DNA of 64,000 nt, taken from Methanothrix harundinacea 6Ac (GTDB taxonomy: Archaea > Halobacteriota > Methanosarcinia > Methanotrichales > Methanotrichaceae). The translations under genes were made by a program, and so were the position numbers. The stretch is taken from NCBI RefSeq assembly GCF_000235565.1, contig NC_017527.1, forward strand, positions 1,550,001 through 1,614,000, read 5' to 3'. The stretch's first letter is position 1. Each line of letters begins with the position of its first letter. The notes beneath the pieces were generated by a model. That model searched no databases. It saw only the letters and a list, made by a program, of their open reading frames with translations, and was not told the origin of the DNA. Of this stretch, positions 45,854 through 53,869 are shown one piece after another.

Positions 45854-46783
45854 TCAGATCAGCCTCCCGATGGGGTGGCCCGCGGCGGGCCAGACCTCCA
45901 GGTCCTTCGCCGCCTCTGAGATGAGGATGTCGGCCATCGCCGCCACCGGGAAGACCTCCCCTGCCCGCTCGATGGGGCCGTAGAGTACGAAGTCGCCTCC
46001 GGCCAGGATCTCGAAGCCGGCAGAGGCGGCGTCGCAGACGAGCCTCGTTCCCCTCTCCTTCGACCGGAGCCACCTCCAGGAGGAGACGGCGTTGTGGATC
46101 CCCGAGCCCGCCGGCAAACCGAACTTCGCCTTCGCGAGGACGGTGGCCCGCAGCGACCTCCCCGCTCCGTCCCCCAGGGGGACGACGCCGGGGTCGATGA
46201 GGATGTTGTTGATCTCGAGGCGGCGGGCGAGGTCGACGAGCCCCTCCTTCCGCCCCGGACCCCCCTCCGCCAGGACCCGGATCGTCCCCTCGACGGTGGA
46301 GTCGGCGGGGCTGTAGCCGAGGAGGATGGCGGAGTCGACCTCGCCGTGGGCCAGGGCCTCCTCCTCCTGGGGGGTGGTGGCGATGCCGATGCTGTTGTAT
46401 ATGCACCTGTCAGCGAGGCCGATCTCCGAGACGGCCTCCGCCATGGCGATCCGCGTCCCCGCCTCGGCGGAGTCGAGGATCAGCGGGCCGGACCAGAGGC
46501 CGTCGACGAAGTCGAGGTATCTGCCGAAGGCCTCCCGGGTCCTGGCGTATATATGCAAAACGGCGGGGTTTCCCGTCTCCTCCGAGAGGGCGGTCTGTCT
46601 TTCGATCAGCCCCTCGGCAGCCCCCTCGTCGAACCTCCCCCGGACCGGGTCCTCCACCAGCCTCTGGCCCTGATAGAATATCGTCCCGCAGAGGGCCGTC
46701 GGGTTCTCCCCCGGCTGCCCCCCTATCTTCACCCCGGCGACGTTCACCACCTCTTGATCTCTCGCAAACCTGAACAACTCCAC
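45854..46783 (-). CDS. mtrH: Methyl-H4MPT methyltransferase subunit H (MtrH family)
   Basis: 309 residues. VVNVAGVKIGGQPGENPTAL, CGTIFYQGQRLVEDPVRGRF, LILDSAEAGTRIAMAEAVSE, IYNSIGIATTPQEEEAL and GIHNAVSSWRWLRS are MtrH hallmarks. In the Mtr complex MtrH moves the methyl group between H4MPT and the corrinoid of MtrA. Here no mtrA-G genes are adjacent, so it is either a displaced complex subunit or a paralogue working with another corrinoid protein. It groups with mtd and phosphomevalonate dehydratase. Confidence 0.9.
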   Translation of the reverse strand: MELFRFARDQEVVNVAGVKIGGQPGENPTALCGTIFYQGQRLVEDPVRGRFDEGAAEGLIERQTALSEETGNPAVLHIYARTREAFGRYLDFVDGLWSGPLILDSAEAGTRIAMAEAVSEIGLADRCIYNSIGIATTPQEEEALAHGEVDSAILLGYSPADSTVEGTIRVLAEGGPGRKEGLVDLARRLEINNILIDPGVVPLGDGAGRSLRATVLAKAKFGLPAGSGIHNAVSSWRWLRSKERGTRLVCDAASAGFEILAGGDFVLYGPIERAGEVFPVAAMADILISEAAKDLEVWPAAGHPIGRLI

Positions 46784-46869
46784 CGCCTCGAACTTGTAAG
46801 AGCTTCAGCTCTCTAGCCAGATCTCTCCTCCCAGGCCAAAAAAGTTCGGATCGCCCTCCCTTCCGGGGG

Positions 46870-48420
46870 CTAGGCGTCGATCGCCTTCTTCTTCAGCAGT
46901 CGATGATAGGTGATGGCAAAACGATGGGCCTCGTCCCTCATCTCCTGGACGAAGAGGGCGGCCTTATCGTCCCTCCTGATCGGAAGAGGCCGGAGGCGGC
47001 CGGGGACGTATATCTCTTCCTCGCGCTTCGCGATGGAGATGACGGGTATGGTGAGGCCGAGCCCCCGCAGCTCCTGAGTGGCTGCCCAGAGCTGCCCCTT
47101 CCCGCCGTCGATGACGATCAGGTCCGGCATCTCCCCCCCCTCCTCCTTCAGCCGGAGGTAGCGCCTCCTGACGATCTCGCCGATGGAGGCGAAGTCGTCG
47201 ATCCCGTCGACGGTCCTCACCCTGAAGCGGCGGTACCCCCTCTTGTCAGGCCTTCCGCCCCGGAACTGGACCATCGACCCTACGGTGAAGCTTCCGGCGA
47301 GGTGGGAGACGTCGAAGACCTCGACGACGTTCGGAGGCCCCGGGAGGGAGAGCGCCTCGGCGAGGGCGAGGAGCTTCTTTTTGTCGCCGAGGAACCGGAC
47401 GGTCACGTTCTTCTCCGCCAGGTCGAGGAGCTTCCTCTTCTCCCCCTGCTTGGGGACGGTGACCCGGACCCGTCTTCCTTTGATGTGGGAGAGGAAGTCG
47501 ACGAGGGAGTCGTCGAGGGCTTCACCCAGGATCAGCTCCTCGGGAGGCGTTTCCTCGGAGTAGTGCTGGACGAGGAACTCCTCGAGGAAGCTCCCGGTCC
47601 GGGCGAAGACGTGCTCCTCTTTCCCCTCCAGGGTCCCCCGGTAGACCTTGAAGAGCATCAGGTAGACGGTATCCCCATCGACGATCCAGCTCAGGACGTC
47701 CTCGTCGTACCTCTTGTCCCGCTCGATCTGCTGGCGGTCCTGGAGGCTCTCCAGGGCCCGGATCTCGTCCCGGAGCTCCATCGCCTGCTCGAACTCCTGC
47801 CGCTCCGAGAGGGCCGCCATCTCCTCCTTCAGCGAGCCGATCAGCTCCCGGGTCCTCCCGCGCAGGACCGCCTCGGCCCTCGCCACCCGCGCCTTGTACT
47901 CCGCGGGCGCGATCTTCCCGATGCAGGGGCCGGAGCAGGCTCCCATGGAGTAGCGGAGGCATTCCCTCTTCGGAAGCCGCCTGCAGGTCCGCAGGCCGAA
48001 GGTCTTCCGGACGGCGGAGAGGACGAGATCCCTCTCCCTCGCGGAGACGAAGGGGCCGAAGTAGCTGCCGCCGCCGGTCCGCCTCCGGGACAGGTGGATT
48101 CGGGGAAACTCCTCGTCGGTGAGGTGGATCGAGGCGTATCGGGAGGAGTCCTTCAGCCGGACGTTGTACTTCGGCCAGTGCTTTTTGATGAGGGCGTTCT
48201 CGAGGAGCAGCGCCTCCACCTCGCTCTTGGTGACGATGAAGTCGAGGCCGCTCGCCGCCGAGACGAGGGCCGAGGTCTTGGGATCGAGCTCCCTCTTCTG
48301 GAAGTAGCTGGCGACCCTCTTCTTCAGGTCCCGCGCCTTTCCGACGTAGATGACGGCACCCTCGTCGTCCTTGAAGAGGTAGCAGCCGGGGAGGTGGGGG
48401 AGGGGTTCAGGGTCGATCAT
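46870..48420 (-). CDS. uvrC: Excinuclease ABC subunit C, lacking the C-terminal HhH domain
   Basis: 516 residues from ATG 48420 (an upstream ATG at 48471 adds 17 poor residues). GIY-YIG nuclease: LPGCYLFKDDEGAVIYVGKA with KKRVASYF; Cys-rich region RTCRRLPKRECLRYSMGACS with GPC; UVR motif QEFEQAMELRDEIRALESLQ; RNase H-like nuclease EVFDVSHLAGSFTVGSMVQF and LIVIDGGKGQLWAA. It makes both incisions in nucleotide excision repair. Bacterial UvrC continues about 60 residues as a helix-hairpin-helix domain; this one ends at FAITYHRLLKKKAIDA. The bacterial-type gene was probably acquired by transfer, as in other mesophilic archaea. Confidence 0.95.
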   Translation of the reverse strand: MIDPEPLPHLPGCYLFKDDEGAVIYVGKARDLKKRVASYFQKRELDPKTSALVSAASGLDFIVTKSEVEALLLENALIKKHWPKYNVRLKDSSRYASIHLTDEEFPRIHLSRRRTGGGSYFGPFVSARERDLVLSAVRKTFGLRTCRRLPKRECLRYSMGACSGPCIGKIAPAEYKARVARAEAVLRGRTRELIGSLKEEMAALSERQEFEQAMELRDEIRALESLQDRQQIERDKRYDEDVLSWIVDGDTVYLMLFKVYRGTLEGKEEHVFARTGSFLEEFLVQHYSEETPPEELILGEALDDSLVDFLSHIKGRRVRVTVPKQGEKRKLLDLAEKNVTVRFLGDKKKLLALAEALSLPGPPNVVEVFDVSHLAGSFTVGSMVQFRGGRPDKRGYRRFRVRTVDGIDDFASIGEIVRRRYLRLKEEGGEMPDLIVIDGGKGQLWAATQELRGLGLTIPVISIAKREEEIYVPGRLRPLPIRRDDKAALFVQEMRDEAHRFAITYHRLLKKKAIDA

Positions 48421-48730
48421 GGTGCTATCTGGCTTTTTTCGGCGACGATCATTGAAAGCTTCTCCGGTCAAACCGGGGACCCTCGGGGGTGTGGATAGGT
48501 GGATCTGACGGATCCGGCCGCTGGAAGCCTTTTCCCAGCCTCAAGCCGGACGGGCCGCGGCGATGGCAGCCGTTTTGGCGTCCCCCCACAGGGCTCGGTC
48601 GAGGGCGCACCGGGACCGTTCGTCCGGGTGCTTCACGGCATGGTTTTTTGGAGTGGCGAGATGATCCGCCCGCCTGAGGCAGCGGCGGGAATGGCGTTGA
48701 TGGCGGTTATCCTCCTCATCGTTAACGGTC
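48421..48730. other. 310-bp gap, no supported gene
   Basis: GC-rich non-coding DNA between uvrC and a divergent membrane-protein gene. It contains phrases that loosely recall the dispersed repeat further right (GTCGAGGGCGCACCGGGACC near 48597), but the match is too short to call a copy. Confidence 0.3.
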
Positions 48731-49168
48731 ATGGGCCAGAACCTGCCGGCTAAAGACGTATATACGAGCAAGGAGGGAGGAGGAAGCACGTCCTCATTGC
48801 TGGATGCTTTAGCCGAAAGGATCATAGCGCGTCTCGTCGGGCCGATGAGCCTTCGATTCGTATTTCAACCACTGGTAGCGGTGCTGCTGGGGATACGCGA
48901 CGGAGCGATGGATGCAAAGGCCGGCGAACCGCCGTTCATCATTGATCTGATCATCGACCGTGGTAACCGGAAGGCCAAAGTTGCGGGAGTTCTCAAGTCT
49001 CTCTCCAAGACGATCATCATAGCAACCGTCTTCGATATGATCGCTCAATACCTCATCTTCGATCAGGTCCGCGTCATCCCGGCGATTATAGTCGGCGTAT
49101 TCGTCCTCACCGTCCCTTATTCTCTGGCCAGGGGGATGACCAACAGGATTCTTTCGGCAAGAAGATAA
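48731..49168 (+). CDS. Membrane protein, unknown function
   Basis: 145 residues with a polar N-terminus, a hydrophobic stretch around LRFVFQPLVAVLLGIRDGAM and two strong helices at TIIIATVFDMIAQYLIF and VIPAIIVGVFVLTVPYSLAR. The RDGxxDAxxGxPPFI segment between helices is polar and looks conserved in type. No named family. It stands alone on the plus strand. Confidence 0.72.
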   Translation: MGQNLPAKDVYTSKEGGGSTSSLLDALAERIIARLVGPMSLRFVFQPLVAVLLGIRDGAMDAKAGEPPFIIDLIIDRGNRKAKVAGVLKSLSKTIIIATVFDMIAQYLIFDQVRVIPAIIVGVFVLTVPYSLARGMTNRILSARR

Positions 49169-49294
49169 GAAGATCAGATAAAAGTCTGGAATCAACGCGA
49201 TTGTAGCAGTCTTGCAAGCCGTCTCCGGAGTTCTTCCTATCCCTTGCTTTTCAGTTGCTCATCGTATGATCCACGGCAATCGTTCTGGATTCTG

Positions 49295-49471
49295 TCAAGC
49301 TTCTCCGTCTTCAAGGATATCCTTCACGTGCAGCGATATAGCGTCCTCCACGTTCTCCAGGGCCTCTTCGTAAGCTTCTCCCTGAGTGTAGCAGCCCTGA
49401 AGCTCGGAACATAAGGCGAAGTACCCGGACTTGTCCTTCTCGATCACCACGGAGAAGCGATAATTCTTCAT
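49295..49471 (-). CDS. HicB-family (UPF0150) antitoxin-like protein, no visible HicA
   Basis: 58 residues from ATG 49471: MKNYRFSVVIEKDKSGYFAL, then CSELQGCYTQGEAYEEALEN and VEDAISLHVKDILEDGEA. This is the partial RNase H-like HicB fold, with YFALCSELQGCYTQGET-type strand and AIxxH helix. HicB normally neutralises a HicA mRNA interferase encoded next to it; I see no HicA on either side, so this is an orphan or a general UPF0150 protein. Confidence 0.82.
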   Translation of the reverse strand: MKNYRFSVVIEKDKSGYFALCSELQGCYTQGEAYEEALENVEDAISLHVKDILEDGEA

Positions 49472-49565
49472 GCATCCACCATTTTTGCACCTCAGATCCT
49501 GATCTGATACCTTAAGAGGATTTCGAAAACCCCTGATGATGGTGGAGACGCGATCCACGCCACAC

Positions 49566-49683
49566 CTCCCTCCGCCCGCGGATCGAGGGCGCCCGGAGAT
49601 CGACCGGCCGGGAGACATGCGCGGAGGGTGTTTCGCGGAAGGCGGAGAGATTACGCGCCTGACCGGTTCGGTGGCGGGGATGG
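49566..49683 (+). repeat. Dispersed intergenic repeat, copy 1
   Basis: Shares CCGCGGATCGAGGGCGCCCG, GATCGACCGGCCGGGAGA, TTTCGCGGAAGGCGGAGA, GCGCCTGACCGGT and GGTGGCGGGGATG with copies 2 and 3, in the same order and orientation. It lies between the HicB-like and first vapBC genes. Confidence 0.75.
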
Positions 49684-49917
49684 GCGACCGCCTCCAGGGG
49701 GGATCAGGCCCAGCTCCTTCTTGCCCCAGGAGATGCCGGAAGAGGAAGCGAAGCCTATTCTCCGACCAGGGATCTTTCATCACGGGATTTGCGTAATGAT
49801 ACTCTATGAGATGGATCTCTACGATCAATGCTCATTCAATGCTCATCTCCTCCCGTCATTCGTCAGAGTGACAAAAGGCTTAAGGACTATCAGTCCCATA
49901 AGTGGGATAGATACTAC

Positions 49918-50178
49918 ATGCCGTTCACCAGAGTCGACAACAAAGGGAGGGTGGTTCTTCCCAATGAGCTGCGGCGGAAGCTCGACATTAATTCTGGCGA
50001 CGAGTTTGCCGTGGAGGTGTTGGCGCCTGATTCGGTCATCTTGAAAAAGGTAGATCTGAGGTCGCTCGTGGAAGAGATGATCGAGAAGGCCAAGACTGTG
50101 GATCTGGAGAAGCTCGAAGCAGAGATCGAGGAAGAGGCAAATAAGCTAGCCAGGCAGAAGTACAAGGTTCTTGATTGA
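49918..50178 (+). CDS. vapB: AbrB/SpoVT-type antitoxin (VapB-like)
   Basis: 86 residues from ATG 49918: MPFTRVDNKGRVVLPNELRR with KLDINSGDEFAVEVLAPDSV, the swapped-hairpin AbrB DNA-binding domain, followed by a helical tail (VEEMIEKAKTVDLEKLEAEI) that would wrap the toxin. Its end overlaps the PIN gene by eight bases. As antitoxin it should neutralise the downstream VapC and repress the operon. An upstream frame start at 49828 is not supported. Confidence 0.88.
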   Translation: MPFTRVDNKGRVVLPNELRRKLDINSGDEFAVEVLAPDSVILKKVDLRSLVEEMIEKAKTVDLEKLEAEIEEEANKLARQKYKVLD

Positions 50179-50581
50179 CACCAACCTTTTCATAGCTGCG
50201 GTCAAGGGCAGAAGGACGAGGAGCACCGAGCTTTTGCTAGCGCTCCTCGATGGGCCTATAGAGCTGGTGGCAGATGATATCCTGATATCGGAGTATGCCA
50301 GATACGCCAGAAGGTTCGAGGCCGATCCATTCCTTGAAATTCTCCTGAAGAAAGTAGTCGTAATCGAGCAATCTATTGAAGACGTTTTGAAGTGCAAACC
50401 ATTCTTCCCTCCTGATGAGGGCGGAGATATCGTTCATGCCGCAACCTGCCTTCACGCGAAGGCGATTCTGATAACAAACGACACCCACTTCAATCGGATA
50501 AGAGATGAAGGGCTGATAGAGGTGTGGAGCATCTCCGAGGCGATTCTGATGCTACTTGATCGGGGCTGTGATCCGGGCTGA
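50171..50581 (+). CDS. vapC: PIN-domain toxin (VapC-like)
   Basis: 136 residues with a TTG start at 50171 overlapping vapB. MIDTNLFIAAVKGRR has the first catalytic aspartate, DDILISEYARYARRF the glutamate, and DEGGDIVHAATCLHAKAILI with TNDTHFNRI the later aspartates. This is a complete VapC ribonuclease active site. Together with vapB it forms a type II addiction module. Confidence 0.9.
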   Translation: MIDTNLFIAAVKGRRTRSTELLLALLDGPIELVADDILISEYARYARRFEADPFLEILLKKVVVIEQSIEDVLKCKPFFPPDEGGDIVHAATCLHAKAILITNDTHFNRIRDEGLIEVWSISEAILMLLDRGCDPG

Positions 50582-51030
50582 TTCTCGGGGCTCGGGAAAC
50601 CAGGAGTAGGATGTAGCTGCGGCTTCTTGTTCTTCTTCCACCAGAACTCCATGAGGACGGCGGAGCGGGAGGGAGATCGCGAAAAACACGCTGCCTCCGT
50701 TCTCAAGGAGGAGAACGGGGGGCTCGTCCAGTCGTTGTCGATAAGGGTCAGATCCCCCCGACGGGCGTCGGGTTCGCCGATCGCGGGCCTTTCGGCCTCC
50801 CTCCCGCCGCCTGCGGATCGAGGGCGCCCGAGGATCGATCGGAGGAAGTTGGGGGCGTGGGTTTCGCGGAAGGCGGAGATAGACGCGCCTGACCGGTGCG
50901 GTGGCGGGGATGCCGGCTCTTTACCTCATAAGATCGACTATATTCATCCGCCGCCATTTCTCGAAAGCGATCTTAACGACGAGCAAGCAGCATCAGGCAC
51001 CAATCTGATGGCCATACTCAACCTCGACAT
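50582..51030 (+). repeat. Non-coding stretch holding dispersed repeat copy 2 (about 50785-50911)
   Basis: Copy 2 contains CTGCGGATCGAGGGCGCCCG, GTTTCGCGGAAGGCGGAGAT, GACGCGCCTGACCGGTGCGG and GGCGGGGATG. Its left part (CGGGCCTTTCGGCCTCCCTC) is shared with copy 3 but not copy 1. The rest of this 449-base gap between the convergent vapC genes has no supported gene. Confidence 0.75.
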
Positions 51031-51441
51031 CTATACTACCGGATCGACTACCTCGATGAAATCTATCCTCTTGAAGGCTTGATCGTGGGTCATGAGCTTC
51101 TCGATCCCCAGCTCTTCCATCGAGGCTAATATTGTGGCGTCTCGACCGCCAATTCCAGTATGCGAGAGCCTTGCCAGATATTCTATTGATCTTCTGGCTA
51201 TATATTGATCGAAGTCGACGATCTCCATAGGGTAGGATAGGAGGACGTCCATCTTCGTCTTCCCAGAAGGTCCCAGGTTCCTTATGAGGTAATGGGCCAC
51301 CTCCATCGCCACCACAGTATTTATGGCCACTCCGCTTTCGAGGGCGTCTTCCAACCTCTCCGAGACGAGATCATGCTCTACGGCGGATCGGTCGAAGTAG
51401 TAGCACCAGATGTTGGAGTCGACGAAGATCAGGCTTTCCAT
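51031..51441 (-). CDS. vapC: PIN-domain toxin (VapC-like), second module
   Basis: 136 residues: SLIFVDSNIWCYYFDRS (first Asp), VVAMEVAHYLIRNLGP (Glu), HTGIGGRDATILASMEELG (Asp) and LMTHDQAFKRID (Asp). All four PIN acidic positions are present. It overlaps its antitoxin gene by 13 bases. It is only distantly similar to the first VapC, so the two modules are not a recent duplication. Confidence 0.9.
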   Translation of the reverse strand: MESLIFVDSNIWCYYFDRSAVEHDLVSERLEDALESGVAINTVVAMEVAHYLIRNLGPSGKTKMDVLLSYPMEIVDFDQYIARRSIEYLARLSHTGIGGRDATILASMEELGIEKLMTHDQAFKRIDFIEVVDPVV

Positions 51442-51659
51442 ATCCTCTTCGCCTCGAGGGGATCGACCTTTGAGCTCTCGACGCAGCCTCTCAGCTCCAG
51501 CTTGAATTTGGCTAAGCTGACTAAAGGCTTCAGAGGCTTGACCACGACTTTTCCGCCTTCCAGCCCAACCTCCACCTCATCGCCGTCCTTCAGCCCCGCT
51601 TTTTGTATGATCGCTTCGGGGATCGAAAGCTTATCGCCTTCAAGTCTGGCTCTCATCAT
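51429..51659 (-). CDS. vapB: AbrB-type antitoxin (VapB-like), second module
   Basis: 76 residues: MMRARLEGDKLSIPEAIIQK with AGLKDGDEVEVGLEGGKVVV is an AbrB/MazE-type domain; the C-terminal VSLAKFKLELRGCVESSKVD is the toxin-binding segment. It precedes and overlaps vapC by 13 bases. ATG at 51656 is an equally good start. Confidence 0.87.
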   Translation of the reverse strand: MMRARLEGDKLSIPEAIIQKAGLKDGDEVEVGLEGGKVVVKPLKPLVSLAKFKLELRGCVESSKVDPLEAKRIWKA

Positions 51660-51749
51660 TGAGGATCACCGGAGGGCTTTATGGGCCTGAACCTAATTAA
51701 ATCCCTCTGAAAACTGAAGATCTAGCGCCCAAGTCGTCGGATTACGCCG

Positions 51750-51883
51750 TCGCGGCTTTTCGGCCTTCCTCCTACCGCCCGCGGGGCGAGGGCGCCCTGG
51801 GGTCGATCGGCCGGGAGATGGGCGGCGTGGGATCGAGGGATCTGCCGAGATGACCCGCCCAACCGGCACCGTACCGGGGATGG
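51750..51883 (+). repeat. Dispersed intergenic repeat, copy 3
   Basis: CGCGGCTTTTCGGCCTTCCT, CCGCCCGCGGGGCGAGGGCG, GTCGATCGGCCGGGAGATGG and GTACCGGGGATGG match the other copies in order, with more differences. It directly adjoins an ATP-grasp-like fragment. Confidence 0.65.
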
Positions 51884-51974
51884 GGGTTCACGTCCACCAC
51901 CCGGGGAAGGTCGCCGGCGACGAGGTCGATCCCGGCGGAGATCCATGAATAGTCAAGAGCAGAAGGTAGAGTTT
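51884..51974 (-). pseudogene. ATP-grasp C-terminal fragment
   Basis: The minus-strand frame reads LDYSWISAGIDLVAGDLPRV then VDVNPHPRYG, which matches the metal-binding end of ATP-grasp enzymes (IDL...VxDVNPxP). Only about 30 residues survive, with no start, between the oxidoreductase gene and repeat copy 3. It looks like the debris of a gene cut by rearrangement. Confidence 0.4.
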
Positions 51975-51981
51975 AACCTCT

Positions 51982-52581
51982 TCAGCTCTCCGCCGGAAAC
52001 CTCGCGCCCACAGTCTCCCGCACCTCCGCAAGCCACCCCCGCCTCTCCTCCGGCGTGCTGGTCACCACCACGGAAAACGTCCTCCTGCGGACGTCGTTGA
52101 CGCCGCAGAGCCCGAAGATGCACCTCTTCCAGAGCGTCTCCAGGGGGTCGCCGAAGGCCTCTCGCTCCCGCTCCTCCGGGGTGTTGGAGGTGTTGAAGAC
52201 GAGGGCGCACCTCGCCCGCAGAAGGCCGACCGGGACCCCCTCGCCGCCGTCCCCCTCGACGAACTCGTAGGCGACGCCGGGCCGTATGACTCGATCGACC
52301 CACCCCTTGAGGATAGCCGGAGGCTGCCCCCACCAGTTGGGGTGAACGATGACGATCCCGTCGGCGGCGGCGATCTCGTCGCAGTGGCTCTTTATGGCGG
52401 GATCGAGGGCGGCGCCCTTCGGGATCTCGGGGCCGGGGAGGATGGGATCGAACCTCTCGGCGTAGAGGTCGTGGAAGGAGACGCCGTGGCCGTTTTGGGT
52501 CAGCGCCTCCACCGCCGCCTCCGCTATGGCGAAGTTGAAGCTTCCGGGTTCGGGGTGGCCGAGGATGACGGATACTCTCAT
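51982..52581 (-). CDS. Flavodoxin-fold NAD(P)H oxidoreductase (MdaB/NQO1-like)
   Basis: 199 residues. SVILGHPEPGSFNFAIAEAA is the FMN/FAD phosphate-binding loop, HDLYAERFDPIL follows, and GIVIVHPNWWGQPPAILKGW with DRVIRPGVAYEF is the flavin-binding and dimer region of the NAD(P)H quinone reductase family. It likely transfers two electrons from NAD(P)H to quinones or similar acceptors, a protective role. It stands alone; its 3' flank is the repeat/ATP-grasp debris. Confidence 0.88.
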   Translation of the reverse strand: MRVSVILGHPEPGSFNFAIAEAAVEALTQNGHGVSFHDLYAERFDPILPGPEIPKGAALDPAIKSHCDEIAAADGIVIVHPNWWGQPPAILKGWVDRVIRPGVAYEFVEGDGGEGVPVGLLRARCALVFNTSNTPEEREREAFGDPLETLWKRCIFGLCGVNDVRRRTFSVVVTSTPEERRGWLAEVRETVGARFPAES

Positions 52582-52709
52582 GGGATCATCGAAAAATAAA
52601 CGGGCTTTCCATCTCTTTCATCCCGATCGAGGGGGTGGAAGAGAACCTTGGGCCCTCGGGCGGCCCGAAGGGCGGCTTCCAGGCCCCCCCTATCGGCCAG
52701 AAGGGCCCC

Positions 52710-53264
52710 TTACTTAATCTCCTTCTTCTCAGGAGCCTTCGCCGTCTCGTAGGCGAGGATCGAGGCCTTGGCGTGGACCCGGACGAAGGGGCTCTCGTCC
52801 TCCTCCGACGCCTTCTTCAGGTGCTTCAGGGACTTCTCGTCCATCATCTCTCCCAGGACCCAGGCGGCTCCGCCCCGGATCTCCTCGTTTGCCTCTCTGT
52901 CGGCGAGGAGCTCCGCCATCCTATCCTGGACGAGCTCTCGGCCCAGGCCCGCAAGCCCCACCATGGCGTTGGCCTTGACGACGTCCTCGGGGTCCTTGAG
53001 GGCGGAGACGAGGGGCTCCACGACCTCCGCCCCCCCCTTCTTGGCGAGGGCGTTTACGGCGTTCGCCCTCACGAGCATGTTCCCCTCCTTGGATACGACC
53101 TCGGCGAGCTTCTCGACCGGCCAGGAGGCGTCGGGGAGGTTCTCGGGGACCTGGGGGCCCGCCAGGGCATCGATTGCCTCCGTCTCGCCGAGGGGGACGG
53201 CCTTAGGCTTCTCCTTCTTCGCCTTCTCTGCTGCCACCTTCTTCTCCTTCTTCGCTTCTGCCAT
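52710..53264 (-). CDS. HEAT-repeat protein
   Basis: 184 residues. A lysine/alanine-rich start (AEAKKEKKVAAEKAKKEKPK) is followed by three or four HEAT/PBS-lyase-type repeats such as NMLVRANAVNALAKKGGAEV, DVVKANAMVGLAGLGRELVQ and NEEIRGGAAWVLGEMMDEKS. These form a helical scaffold for protein binding. It starts 18 bases after iorB and so may be part of that operon, but no functional link is known. Confidence 0.85.
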   Translation of the reverse strand: MAEAKKEKKVAAEKAKKEKPKAVPLGETEAIDALAGPQVPENLPDASWPVEKLAEVVSKEGNMLVRANAVNALAKKGGAEVVEPLVSALKDPEDVVKANAMVGLAGLGRELVQDRMAELLADREANEEIRGGAAWVLGEMMDEKSLKHLKKASEEDESPFVRVHAKASILAYETAKAPEKKEIK

Positions 53265-53281
53265 GGGCTTTTGAATGAACC

Positions 53282-53869
53282 CTATTCTACTTCAATTTTT
53301 CCAAGTTCGAAGGCCTTCCTGTTGATCTCAATATACTTCGCGGGGACGGTCTCCGTCAGCGCCTCCAGGAGGGTCGCCTCCTCCATGGGAAGGTGCCTCG
53401 CCAGGGCCCCCAGCATCACCACGTTCGTCGCCTGGGGGCTTCCCGCCTCGGCCGCCAGGGCCGTGGCGTCGATGGCCCTGACCCTCGAGGCGACCCTCCG
53501 GAGGGGTGCTAGGATCTCCTCGACGGCGGGGTAGCTCGCCTCCCCGGTGGTGACGGTGACGGGGAGGACGGGCCTCGTATTGACGAGGGCCACCCCCTCC
53601 GGGGAGAGGTAGTGGGCATACCTCAAGGCTTCTGCCGGCTCCATGGCCAGGAGGACGTCGGCGCCCCCCGGGGATATCATGGCGCTGTAGCGGCAGCCGA
53701 CCCTGATGTGGTTTATGACGCTCCCTCCCCGCTGGGCCATACCGTGGGTCTCGACCCCCCGGACCGAGAGCCCCTCCCTCAGGGCGGCCCTGCCGATGAT
53801 CTCGGATATCAGGATCACCCCCTGGCCTCCGACCCCGACCACCACGACGTCGCACTCCGATGTCCTCAT
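53282..53869 (-). CDS. iorB: Indolepyruvate:ferredoxin oxidoreductase beta subunit
   Basis: 195 residues from ATG 53869, which overlaps the iorA stop (ATGA). CDVVVVGVGGQGVILISEII is the gamma-type domain start of 2-oxoacid oxidoreductases, followed by VETHGMAQRGGSVINHIRVG and GGADVLLAMEPAEALRYAHY. With IorA it oxidises aryl-pyruvates from aromatic amino acids to aryl-acetyl-CoA, reducing ferredoxin, or works in reverse for amino acid synthesis from aryl acids. Confidence 0.94.
   Translation of the reverse strand: MRTSECDVVVVGVGGQGVILISEIIGRAALREGLSVRGVETHGMAQRGGSVINHIRVGCRYSAMISPGGADVLLAMEPAEALRYAHYLSPEGVALVNTRPVLPVTVTTGEASYPAVEEILAPLRRVASRVRAIDATALAAEAGSPQATNVVMLGALARHLPMEEATLLEALTETVPAKYIEINRKAFELGKIEVE

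Noticed and set aside
46903-48498. A 531-codon open frame on the plus strand.
   Set aside because: Antisense to uvrC, low complexity and rich in Gly, Leu and Val; no domain. Shadow.
49200-49290. Possible hicA downstream of the HicB-like gene.
   Set aside because: Minus-strand frames contain stops and lack the HicA GS-H pattern; no toxin gene can be supported.
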